Below are positions 1-5,760 of a stretch of 7,051 bases of DNA, piece after piece. Within the stretch, counting starts at the first letter, position 1, and every line of letters begins with the position of its first letter. The notes under the pieces are model-generated. The model ran no database searches. It was not told the DNA's origin and saw nothing but the letters and a program-made list of their open reading frames with translations. This stretch comes from CAZAGA01 sp041912175 (GTDB lineage Bacteria; Chloroflexota; Anaerolineae; Anaerolineales; UBA4823). The stretch covers positions 1 to 7,051 of the forward strand of contig JAYRNN010000107.1 of NCBI GenBank assembly GCA_041912175.1. Reading direction: 5' to 3'. The position numbers and the translations under genes were made by a program.

Positions 1-785
1 CGGTCGATCAATAAATCGACTTGCTCGCCATTCTGCATGCGGGCGATCAAGATGTACAGTTGGGTGCGGGTGTTGTTGTCATCGTTTCTGCGCACGGTGA
101 GCAGGCTGGAAAAGCCCTGGATCTGCCTGGCCGGCTGGTTGGCCGGCTTGCGTCCCAGGCTGGGCAGCGGCCCGCGCCGCAGGCTGAGCTCCTGGCGGTC
201 CAGGTGGATCGTCGTCCGGTTGACTAGTTTACTCACGCCCAGGTAGAGCACCCCCAATCCGATCAACACCCACATCCCGATCAGCCAGAATGGGAAACCT
301 TCTAAAATGGAATAAAAGAACACGCCGGCTGCCACGACGAATAAACCCATCACCGTCAGGCCCACGCCGGTCGAGGCTCGCTCCCGGTAACGGATCTCGA
401 CCGCCCCAGGGGTGCGCTCAACCTGAACCTGTTTCGGGAGGCGCGGCCCGGCTTGCAGCGCCTCGACATCTTGCATGCTGGTCTCGGTCGCGGCTTCGCC
501 CTCGCGGTAAGCTGTCGACCCGCCGGCGACCAACTTGAGCGACTTGATCCGCATCATCATGTCACTCTTGACTTCCAATGCAGCCGGAATTTTCCCAAGC
601 TCGAAGGCATAGCGCTCGCTGCGGCTTTTGCCAAAATTAACTGCCACGACTTCGCCGTTCACCGCCACGCTGCCCGTGCGGGCCTTTCCGCCGCCGTAAT
701 CGATCGTGTAAGTCGTCTCGCCGCCCGGTGAGGTGTATTCCCAGCGCCGGAAACGCCCGTCTGATTCAGCTAACACTGCGCCCAT
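1..785 (-). CDS. Two-helix membrane protein with PH-like C-terminal region, 3' end beyond the window
   Basis: This gene is open from its start to the window edge (261 full codons), so its C-terminus is missing. Residues 1 to about 135 form a hydrophilic, probably beta-rich domain (RFRRWEYTSPGGETTYTIDY near the start) with no signal peptide. Two hydrophobic helices follow, about residues 140-160 and 165-186, separated only by a short EGF-type turn, so they should form a hairpin in the membrane. The segment after them (VNRTTIHLDRQELSLRRGPLP, about 188-208) has the look of the PH-like domains that follow helix hairpins in many bacterial membrane proteins. I do not recognise a specific family or function. 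An in-frame ATG lies 12 bases upstream at 797, but a GGAGG sits five bases before the ATG at 785, so 785 is preferred. The gene has the same orientation as the F420-type gene upstream, but a 241-base gap argues for its own promoter. Confidence 0.75.
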   Translation of the reverse strand, partial: MGAVLAESDGRFRRWEYTSPGGETTYTIDYGGGKARTGSVAVNGEVVAVNFGKSRSERYAFELGKIPAALEVKSDMMMRIKSLKLVAGGSTAYREGEAATETSMQDVEALQAGPRLPKQVQVERTPGAVEIRYRERASTGVGLTVMGLFVVAAGVFFYSILEGFPFWLIGMWVLIGLGVLYLGVSKLVNRTTIHLDRQELSLRRGPLPSLGRKPANQPARQIQGFSSLLTVRRNDDNNTRTQLYILIARMQNGEQVDLLID

Positions 786-790
786 GCCAT

Positions 791-795
791 CCTCC
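791..795 (-). promoter_or_regulatory. Ribosome binding site deciding the start at 785
   Basis: On the minus strand GGAGG is followed by five bases (ATGGC) and then the ATG at 785-783. The alternative ATG at 797-795 overlaps this GGAGG and has no comparable purine run upstream of it, so the Shine-Dalgarno sequence selects the downstream start. Confidence 0.6.
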
Positions 796-1026
796 ATGTT
801 TGGTCTCGCGTGAATACTGCGCGCCGGACGATGCCCAGTCACTGGCGCTCTTTTTTGACATGTTCTGCAACATACCTGCATCTTGATCTAAGATTGTTAT
901 CGAATAAGAATTACACTTAAATCTTACTGCAACGGTAGATGGCTGGCAATGAGCCAGGGCGCAATTAATGGAAAATTTACAATAGAAAATCGCCTGCCCC
1001 GTGGACAGCGGGTGTGCCTGCCCAGG

Positions 1027-1461
1027 TCATGCTGCGTCAATTCTGAACACCACATAACCTCCGGCGATTTTCTCCATCTCCGCGAATGTGGGCTTGGGCC
1101 CCAGACCGAAGAAATGCCGGGAGGCCTGCGCCCCAGAGTGTGTGAAAGCCCTCTTCTGCACATAGGCTAATAGGATAGGCGCGCGTCCCTCTTGAGGGAC
1201 TTCCGAGAGTTGGATAGGTTCTCTTTTTGGGGAAATCATCACGGCTTGCCCTGCCGAAGCGCGGACATTCTTGACCCAGTCTGCTTCTCCGGCCAGGGAA
1301 ACAAAGTACCAACTGTTTTGATAGTGTGTGCGTGACAGTGAGACTCGAATAGGCCGTCCTGTCTTGCGGCCGCGCACTTCCAATGTGACGGTGCGCGTGG
1401 TGATTCCAAGGCTGGTGAACCAGGGTATAGCTGTCTTCGTCACCCACTCAATGATGCGCAT
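1027..1461 (-). CDS. Deazaflavin (F420)-dependent nitroreductase/quinone reductase-family protein
   Basis: The 144-residue product matches the small split-barrel family that includes mycobacterial Ddn, which uses reduced coenzyme F420 to reduce quinones or nitro compounds. The visible signatures are the strand-turn-strand VTLEVRGRKTGRPIRVSL (25-42), the block WYFVSLAGEADWVKNVRASA (51-70), whose WVKNVRA core is the most characteristic part of the family, and the closing strand YVVFRI (136-141). The length is typical. Members differ in substrate, and some bind FMN or other cofactors, so F420 use is inferred from the family. The ATG at 1461 is the first standard start in the frame. A GAGGG lies ten bases upstream, a slightly long spacing. 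The frame stays open upstream into the direct repeat at 1539-1634 but holds no ATG, GTG or TTG there. It is transcribed divergently from the methyltransferase gene. Confidence 0.85.
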   Translation of the reverse strand: MRIIEWVTKTAIPWFTSLGITTRTVTLEVRGRKTGRPIRVSLSRTHYQNSWYFVSLAGEADWVKNVRASAGQAVMISPKREPIQLSEVPQEGRAPILLAYVQKRAFTHSGAQASRHFFGLGPKPTFAEMEKIAGGYVVFRIDAA

Positions 1462-1538
1462 CTGCGAGTAGCCCTCGATATATTGGATTGCCGCCTGGCG
1501 GTGCGGCGTAACCCGCCGCTTCCCGGTAATAAACGGTA

Positions 1539-1634
1539 GATTGTCCTGGTGAATTATATTCGGTAATTCCGTAGAGTGATTATCTTATATAATGTTCATC
1601 AGGTGTGATGAGGCGCCCCATAGATTTGAACCCT
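1539..1634. repeat. Direct repeat copy A (96 bp), promoter plus gene start
   Basis: This stretch matches 5626-5721 in the same orientation, with no gaps and only four differences (at 1542, 1570, 1616 and 1622), about 96% identity. It includes a TATAAT box on each strand, a near-palindromic pair of arms (1545-1559 and 1587-1603), and the GTG/ATG start with the first nine codons of the methyltransferase gene. Similarity ends abruptly after 1634 and fades before 1539. Both copies sit in gaps between divergent genes. Confidence 0.9.
1588..1593 (+). promoter_or_regulatory. Candidate -10 box for the methyltransferase gene
   Basis: A perfect TATAAT lies in an A+T-rich stretch, 14 bases before the ATG at 1608. 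The hexamer 17 bases upstream (AATTCC, 1565-1570) is a poor -35 match, so the box is assigned on the -10 element and position only. Transcription would begin near 1600, leaving a leader of only about eight bases. The same box occurs in repeat copy B. Confidence 0.45.
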
Positions 1635-2180
1635 TCTTTTGAATTCGGATTACTTAATGGCTGGATATTGCTCGCGTTTGAGTTTTTGATCGAAGGCGGC
1701 TTACTGCTTGTCTTTCCCAAGGCCGTGGTCTCCCGATTGTTCGACCGCTCCGACTGGAACCCGAAGCAGAAAGTGTTCACGATCATCGGCAAGGTGTTCT
1801 CCCTGGCCTGCCTGGCATTAATCGTTTTTACACCCCTGAAACTCAATTCGATCGTGTTCATCATTGGGATCATTTTGTATACCGTCGGTTTGGCTGGTCT
1901 CGTCATCGCCATGTTGAACTTCAAGGATGCCCCCTTGGATCAGCCGGCGACGAAGGGCGTGTATAAGATTTCACGCCACCCCCAAGTTGCGGCGTTGTTT
2001 GTAATTTTCTTTGGGATATGCGTGGCCATCGGTTCGTGGATGGCGCTATTTATGCTGGTGATGTCCAGGGCATTTCAGCATTTTGGCATCCTGGCAGAGG
2101 AAGAGGTATGCCTGAAACGATATGGTGAGTCGTATCGGGCCTACATGCGCCAGGTACCGCGCTATTTTTTATTCTTTTGA
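1608..2180 (+). CDS. Isoprenylcysteine carboxyl methyltransferase (ICMT)-family integral membrane protein
   Basis: The 190-residue product has four clear hydrophobic segments (about 13-37, 55-76, 81-103 and 127-151, counted from the ATG). It ends in the hallmark SAM-binding region of the ICMT/phospholipid methyltransferase superfamily: GVYKISRHPQ (117-126), where the RHP motif is diagnostic, and AEEEVCLKRYGESYRAYMRQ (163-182) followed by VPRYF. Bacterial members methylate small molecules or lipids and often have no known substrate, so only a membrane-bound, SAM-dependent methyltransferase role is proposed. A GTG directly precedes the ATG (1605-1607) and either could be the start; the only Shine-Dalgarno hint is AGG at 1601-1603, which suits the ATG slightly better. 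The promoter and first nine codons lie in the 96-bp repeat, so this gene may be the source of the cassette also found before nagA. Confidence 0.85.
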   Translation: MRRPIDLNPSFEFGLLNGWILLAFEFLIEGGLLLVFPKAVVSRLFDRSDWNPKQKVFTIIGKVFSLACLALIVFTPLKLNSIVFIIGIILYTVGLAGLVIAMLNFKDAPLDQPATKGVYKISRHPQVAALFVIFFGICVAIGSWMALFMLVMSRAFQHFGILAEEEVCLKRYGESYRAYMRQVPRYFLFF

Positions 2181-2194
2181 GTTAGAGGCGCTCG

Positions 2195-2314
2195 ATGTTG
2201 GCGGATGATATGAATATCAAAGATCTCCAGCCGGCCGCCGCCGCGCTAGGCGTCCTATGGGCCACGTGGCAGGGAGTCCTATTGTGGAGGGCCAGGCCAG
2301 TAGAAACGCGCTAA
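2195..2314 (+). CDS. Possible small ORF, 39 residues, unknown
   Basis: An ATG at 2195 is preceded by AGAGG with a six-base spacer (2184-2188), a good ribosome binding site, beginning only three bases after the stop of the methyltransferase gene. The product starts MLADDMNIKDLQPAAAALGV and continues with a hydrophobic, tryptophan-rich stretch (LWATWQGVLLW), ending in RARPVETR. It is too short to place in a family. The hydrophobic part faintly resembles the C-terminal helix of some TetR regulators, so it could be a fragment of such a gene. Its TAA (2312-2314) overlaps the stop of the convergent protease gene at 2311-2313. It could be a real co-transcribed small membrane-interacting protein, a remnant, or chance. 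Confidence 0.35.
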   Translation: MLADDMNIKDLQPAAAALGVLWATWQGVLLWRARPVETR

Positions 2315-4932
2315 GGATCGATCGCTGCGCGCGGCAGCCACTGCGCCGGGTTGTCTTGCCGCAGGTTCCCGCTCTCTGGTGAAGACGCGCTGGCCTGGAA
2401 TGCCATGTCGTCTACGAACAGGTTGCTGTTATTCGATGAATCTGTCACAACCCGGATCTGCAGGGTCACCGACTGGTTGGCGTACGCGCTCAGGTTGACG
2501 ACATGCTTCACCCAGCCGCCGGTGTTCTGACCGCTGCACAGATCATAGCTTTGTACGGGCGTCCCATTTATCCGTACACTGGCGACGTCATATCCACAGG
2601 CATCTTCGGAAGCGATCCAGTGATAATAAGCCAGGTAGGGCGTTCCGGCTGCCACGGTGACCTGCTGTTGGATGTAGGAGGTATCGTTTATGTCCCCGCC
2701 CAACCAGGCCGCCCAGCTTCCACCGTGGGGTGTGACGCCCGTTGGCCAGCCGCTGTTCATGATGATCGTCCAGCCGTGCGTAGAATACTCTGTCCAACAA
2801 ACGTTGCCTTGCTCAAAATTGCCGTTACATAGGTTACCGCCAGATGGCAATGTGGTGGCATTGGCGGGGTTGGAATAAGCCGACGACCCGGCGCTGTTGT
2901 AGGCCTTGACCCGGTAATAGTACGGGGTATTGGCCTGCAGGCCGGTGTCGTCATGGCTGGTCGTGTTGGCGGGTAAGGTGATCAGCGGCGACCAGGTCGA
3001 GCCGTTCGGCGAGCGCTCCAGGTTGTAGCCGGCTTCACTGCTGGCGTTATCGTCCCAGGTCAGGTGAATCACAGAAGAAGAGCTGGCGACGGCGGCCAGG
3101 TTGGTTGGCGCGGTGGGGGGAACATCGCGCCGGACGAGCGGCAAGAAGAAGGAAGTGAAGGTTGCATTTGGCGAGCCCAGGTATAGCCGGCCGTACCCGA
3201 AGACTGTGTCCTTGCCGGCTGCGCCCATGTCAATCGCCCGACCGGTGAGGAGCGTCTCGATTTGCGCGGGTGTGTAGCTCGGGTAAGCGCTTTGGAGGAG
3301 CGCCGCTGCCCCGGCCACGTGGGGGGTCGCGGAGGAAGTGCCGTTGAATTTGTCTACGGTTCCATAACTGACCGTGGAAACGTTGGCAAAGCCAGAGATA
3401 TCCGGCTTAATGAAACCACCGGCTGCTGTTCCACCCGGGCCGTTTGTCGGCCCTTCCGAGGAGTACGTTTCCTGTGGATAAGGTGAATTGACATCCAGGG
3501 CAGCCACGGTCATCGCGCCTGGCGAATCGGCCAGGTTTGCCAGGCTGCGTGCATACACCAACTCATCCAGGGGGGCTATTTTCGGGGCAAAGATCTCCAA
3601 ATTGACGTTGCGATTGCTCGAGTAGCGTGTAATCGCAAAGCCATACGGCGCTGGATCGCCTGAAGTGACATAAGCCGCATATTCGGTGGGGGTTTGTCCC
3701 GCTCCACCGTTTTGGTTATTGGCGCTGCTGGCAACGGTGTCCCAGGTCGAGCCATTATAGCGCAGGAGAAGAAGGTCATAATCCTGGTTGTGATTGGCCC
3801 AATCATCCCAGCGCAGGAAGACCCGAAAGGCGAAGCCGGGATTAATGAGATAAGCGTCGCCATTCCCTGGGCCAAAATAGTTAATCCTTTGGTCCCCGTT
3901 AAATTGATGGTAGCTATCCCCATTTGGGTCGGAAAAAGCGCCGCCCCAATGCGCCTGGCGGTCGTTGCTGGCCGCGGTGGCCCACAGGATGCCATTATTG
4001 CGGGCGTCCTGAACGAGATCCGCGAAGAATCCCGTCCCATCTCCCGGGGTGAGGTTATACCAACCCAGCGAAGTGGAGATCACGTCCACACCGTTCGATT
4101 TTGCCCAGTCGACGGCTTCCTGCAAGTCGATATCCGTGCCGACTTTGGCCAGGTACATGGTCGCCTGGGGGGCGATGTCATAAACGATTTCCGCGCAGGC
4201 TGCTCCGTGAACCGTAGTCCCGTCCACCTGGGGGTCTGTCTCGCCATCGACGAAGTTTTTAACGGTCACTGTGGCGGGTAGGTCGCTGCCAAGCAGGCCG
4301 GGATATCCCTGGAAACCGGCATCGATGATGGCCACCTTTACCCCTAACCCCAGGAAACCGGCGGAGTGCCAGGCAGGCCCATTGATCGCTGCCAGGCCTT
4401 CCGTGGTGTATGTCCCTGCATCCAGCTCGAAAGTAGATACCTGCTCGGGCAGGCGTAGATAATCGACCATCGGGTTGGCTGCGACGCCCTCCAGGGCCGA
4501 GATGGGCAGCCAGCCCTGCAGGGTTGTACCGCTCCAATCGCCGCCGGTGATCTGCCCTCCGGCTTGCTCGATCACGATCCTGGCATCTTCCAGCCTGTCT
4601 GGGGTGGTCAGTGCCTGGATCTGAACACGCTCGCCGGATCGACGCGCCATCGCTGCATCCGCCTGTTCGAGCGCCTTTTGGGTCGAAATTTTGGCCGCCT
4701 CGGCCATGGCCTTCAGCGAGGTATCCATTTTGCTGCTGAGACCGGTCTTCTCTGTGGAAAAATGCAACTGCGCGTTTTGCGCTTCCGGTGGGAGGCTGAT
4801 TGTCCCGGCAATTGCTCCGGTTGGCTCTGCCTGTGCTGCGCTTCCCACGAGACCGTTGCCGAAGACCAGGATTAGTACGAGACAAAATGAAACCATGCGA
4901 CTGGTCTTAATAATCAGACGATTTGTGTACAT
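2311..4932 (-). CDS. Secreted subtilisin-like serine protease (S8) with propeptide, FN3 and jelly-roll domains
   Basis: This 873-residue endopeptidase should act outside the cell. Residues 1-35 form a signal peptide (hydrophobic core 14-30, AQA cleavage site before Glu36). A propeptide-like region covers about 68-162 (LQGWLPISALEGV at 138-150). The catalytic domain runs about 185-590: Asp204 in VAIIDAGFQG, His242 in TTVHGAAC, likely oxyanion Asn323 in ATAASND, and Ser533 in FNGTSSATPHVAGA, with Ser534 where Met is usual. A beta-rich insert (about 325-450, RVFLRWDDWANHNQDYDLLL) sits between Asn323 and Ser533 and resembles pre-peptidase C-terminal-type domains. FFLPLVRR (595-602) leads into an FN3 domain (606-696), then a jelly-roll-like domain (about 699-846) that may bind carbohydrate. 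No membrane anchor or sorting signal is seen at the C-terminus. GAGGTG lies four bases before the ATG. The lipoprotein gene 56 bases upstream carries a domain similar to this propeptide. Confidence 0.93.
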   Translation of the reverse strand: MYTNRLIIKTSRMVSFCLVLILVFGNGLVGSAAQAEPTGAIAGTISLPPEAQNAQLHFSTEKTGLSSKMDTSLKAMAEAAKISTQKALEQADAAMARRSGERVQIQALTTPDRLEDARIVIEQAGGQITGGDWSGTTLQGWLPISALEGVAANPMVDYLRLPEQVSTFELDAGTYTTEGLAAINGPAWHSAGFLGLGVKVAIIDAGFQGYPGLLGSDLPATVTVKNFVDGETDPQVDGTTVHGAACAEIVYDIAPQATMYLAKVGTDIDLQEAVDWAKSNGVDVISTSLGWYNLTPGDGTGFFADLVQDARNNGILWATAASNDRQAHWGGAFSDPNGDSYHQFNGDQRINYFGPGNGDAYLINPGFAFRVFLRWDDWANHNQDYDLLLLRYNGSTWDTVASSANNQNGGAGQTPTEYAAYVTSGDPAPYGFAITRYSSNRNVNLEIFAPKIAPLDELVYARSLANLADSPGAMTVAALDVNSPYPQETYSSEGPTNGPGGTAAGGFIKPDISGFANVSTVSYGTVDKFNGTSSATPHVAGAAALLQSAYPSYTPAQIETLLTGRAIDMGAAGKDTVFGYGRLYLGSPNATFTSFFLPLVRRDVPPTAPTNLAAVASSSSVIHLTWDDNASSEAGYNLERSPNGSTWSPLITLPANTTSHDDTGLQANTPYYYRVKAYNSAGSSAYSNPANATTLPSGGNLCNGNFEQGNVCWTEYSTHGWTIIMNSGWPTGVTPHGGSWAAWLGGDINDTSYIQQQVTVAAGTPYLAYYHWIASEDACGYDVASVRINGTPVQSYDLCSGQNTGGWVKHVVNLSAYANQSVTLQIRVVTDSSNNSNLFVDDMAFQASASSPESGNLRQDNPAQWLPRAAIDP

Positions 4933-4988
4933 TTTTCACCTCGAAATACACAACTTGGAATGTTTTGAAATTAAAATAGCACGTCAGA

Positions 4989-5510
4989 TTAAGGTAAAAC
5001 GCCCTGAGCAGAAATACGGATAGTCAGGACCTGCTCAAGATTAGAAACTTCGCATAGCCGGCTGATCGGAACATAAGCCTGGATTTCCTGCCCGGCCCGA
5101 GAGCCTGGTTCCACATCGTATTTTTCCAGGAAACTCAGGTCATCACTTGCCAGCAGCAGGCGGACTTGTACTTTTCCTTCCCTGATAGGCAGGTTGAGAC
5201 TGGTCGCCATTGCGATGGGATCGGCGGAGGCGGTTAACTGGTTTAGCTGGCTATCCAGTTTCGGACAAGCAAGTGATTTTGTGGCGCTGACTTCGTTCAA
5301 GTTCGCCTGGCCGGATACTTCGGTTGTACCGGCGATGATTTCTGTGGTGGAAGGCATATTTTGAGCAATCGCCCCGGTGGTTAAGTTAGCAGGAGAATCA
5401 TCCGGTTTGGATGCCTGCCTGGAGCTGCATCCGGCGCTCAGGAAGATTGCAACGGTGAGTATAGTCAGAATGATATACCAGGCGCCCGAACGATTTTTTG
5501 TGCTGATCAT
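4989..5510 (-). CDS. Lipoprotein with a stand-alone subtilase-propeptide-like domain
   Basis: The 173-residue product begins with a lipoprotein signal: charged start, hydrophobic stretch (11-24), then LSAGC with the lipidated Cys28. Residues 29-80 are a Ser/Thr/Ala-rich linker. Residues about 84-166 align by eye with residues 68-161 of the downstream protease, its propeptide region: KLDSQLNQL versus KMDTSLKAM, KVQVRLLL versus RVQIQALT, and IQAYVPISRLCEV versus LQGWLPISALEGV. The last block has 8 identities in 24 positions. Subtilase propeptides fold the enzyme and inhibit it, so a membrane-tethered inhibitor or chaperone for the protease is inferred, not shown. Cys82 and Cys153 could pair as a disulfide. 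There is no catalytic domain. No Shine-Dalgarno sequence precedes the ATG; a TATACT box ends seven bases upstream, suggesting a leaderless mRNA. It is probably co-transcribed with the protease. Confidence 0.8.
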   Translation of the reverse strand: MISTKNRSGAWYIILTILTVAIFLSAGCSSRQASKPDDSPANLTTGAIAQNMPSTTEIIAGTTEVSGQANLNEVSATKSLACPKLDSQLNQLTASADPIAMATSLNLPIREGKVQVRLLLASDDLSFLEKYDVEPGSRAGQEIQAYVPISRLCEVSNLEQVLTIRISAQGVLP

Positions 5511-5516
5511 TGAATT

Positions 5517-5617
5517 CAGTATACCCCAAAAACAGATCCGTTCCAGGCGGGTTTTATATTTTTCCTTGCCGGAAGATGCGCGTTCGCTGAGTCCAACCCG
5601 CCATCTTGGGGTGTATT
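5517..5617. repeat. Two-part inverted repeat in the lipoprotein/nagA divergent gap
   Basis: GGCGGGTT (5546-5553) is exactly complementary to AACCCGCC (5595-5602). Next to these arms, CAGTATACCCCAA (5517-5529) is complementary to TTGGGGTGTATTG (5605-5617) except for small differences. Each strand therefore reads AACCCGCC, a spacer (16 bases on minus, 3 on plus), then TTGGGGT and a TA-rich end. The minus-strand copy includes the candidate -10 box of the lipoprotein gene. Confidence 0.5.
5518..5546 (-). promoter_or_regulatory. Candidate promoter of the lipoprotein-protease unit, possibly leaderless
   Basis: On the minus strand TATACT (5523-5518) matches the -10 consensus at five of six positions. 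A weak -35 hexamer, CTGGAA (5546-5541), stands 17 bases upstream. Only seven bases (GAATTCA) separate the -10 box from the ATG at 5510, so transcription would begin at or very near the start codon. The absence of a purine-rich ribosome binding site agrees with this. Confidence 0.4.
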
Positions 5618-5625
5618 GAGCGATT

Positions 5626-5721
5626 GATCGTCCTGGTGAATTATATTCGGTAATTCTGTAGAGTGATTATCTTATATAATGTTCATCAGGTGTGATGAGG
5701 CGGCCCATGGATTTGAACCCT
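5626..5721. repeat. Direct repeat copy B (96 bp), promoter plus truncated gene start
   Basis: Second copy of the repeat at 1539-1634, same orientation, 92 of 96 bases identical and no gaps. It places the same TATAAT box and the same ATG-AGG-CGN-CCC coding start ahead of nagA. After 5721 the sequence diverges from copy A and the reading frame soon stops at 5758-5760. Confidence 0.9.
5675..5680 (+). promoter_or_regulatory. Candidate -10 box for the nagA unit
   Basis: TATAAT identical to the box in repeat copy A, with no convincing -35 partner. The predicted transcription start is near 5687-5688. The longest version of the nagA frame begins with an ATG at 5679-5681 that overlaps this box, so that ATG would not be on the transcript; this argues for the TTG start at 5757. 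Confidence 0.45.
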
Positions 5722-5760
5722 CCCCTTATAAAATCTATCCTGAAAAGAGGCTTCAATTGA
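5695..5760 (+). CDS. Candidate 21-residue leader peptide from a duplicated methyltransferase start
   Basis: From the ATG at 5695 the frame reads MRRPMDLNPPLIKSILKR plus GFN and then stops. The first nine residues match the methyltransferase start MRRPIDLNP except Ile to Met at position 5; the rest is unrelated. The stop TGA (5758-5760) overlaps the nagA start TTG (5757-5759) as TTGA, an arrangement that commonly couples translation of two frames. The nagA ribosome binding site lies within its last codons. There is no run of one amino acid that would suggest attenuation. It may be a functional leader or just a remnant that brought a promoter along. Confidence 0.4.
   Translation: MRRPMDLNPPLIKSILKRGFN
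5746..5750 (+). promoter_or_regulatory. Ribosome binding site deciding the nagA TTG start
   Basis: AGAGG (AAGAGG with the preceding base) is followed by six bases and then TTG at 5757. No other start in the frame near the expected N-terminus has such a site, which supports a TTG start and a 377-residue NagA. Confidence 0.65.

Noticed and set aside
904..932. TTGCAG with TCTTAT 17 bases downstream on the minus strand, as promoter of the left-edge membrane gene
   Set aside because: The region is A+T-rich and a promoter is expected in this gap, but both hexamers match consensus poorly and several equally good alternatives exist nearby.
936..960. CTGGC-AATGA-GCCAG hairpin as terminator of the F420-type gene
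   Set aside because: The stem is only five base pairs and no T run follows on either strand.
1580..1924. Minus-strand frame ending in the same peptide as the minus-strand frame at 5667-6011
   Set aside because: Both are antisense to real genes; the shared ending simply reflects the 96-bp repeat on its opposite strand.
3694..4281. 195-codon open frame on the plus strand inside the protease gene
   Set aside because: It is antisense to the catalytic domain, whose protein sequence is clearly real, and shows no recognisable family.
5679..5756. N-terminal extension of NagA from the ATG at 5679
   Set aside because: The ATG overlaps a TATAAT box, lies in the non-coding part of the repeat, and would add 26 residues not seen in NagA proteins; AGAGG before the TTG at 5757 fits the family start (IKIKNARLL).
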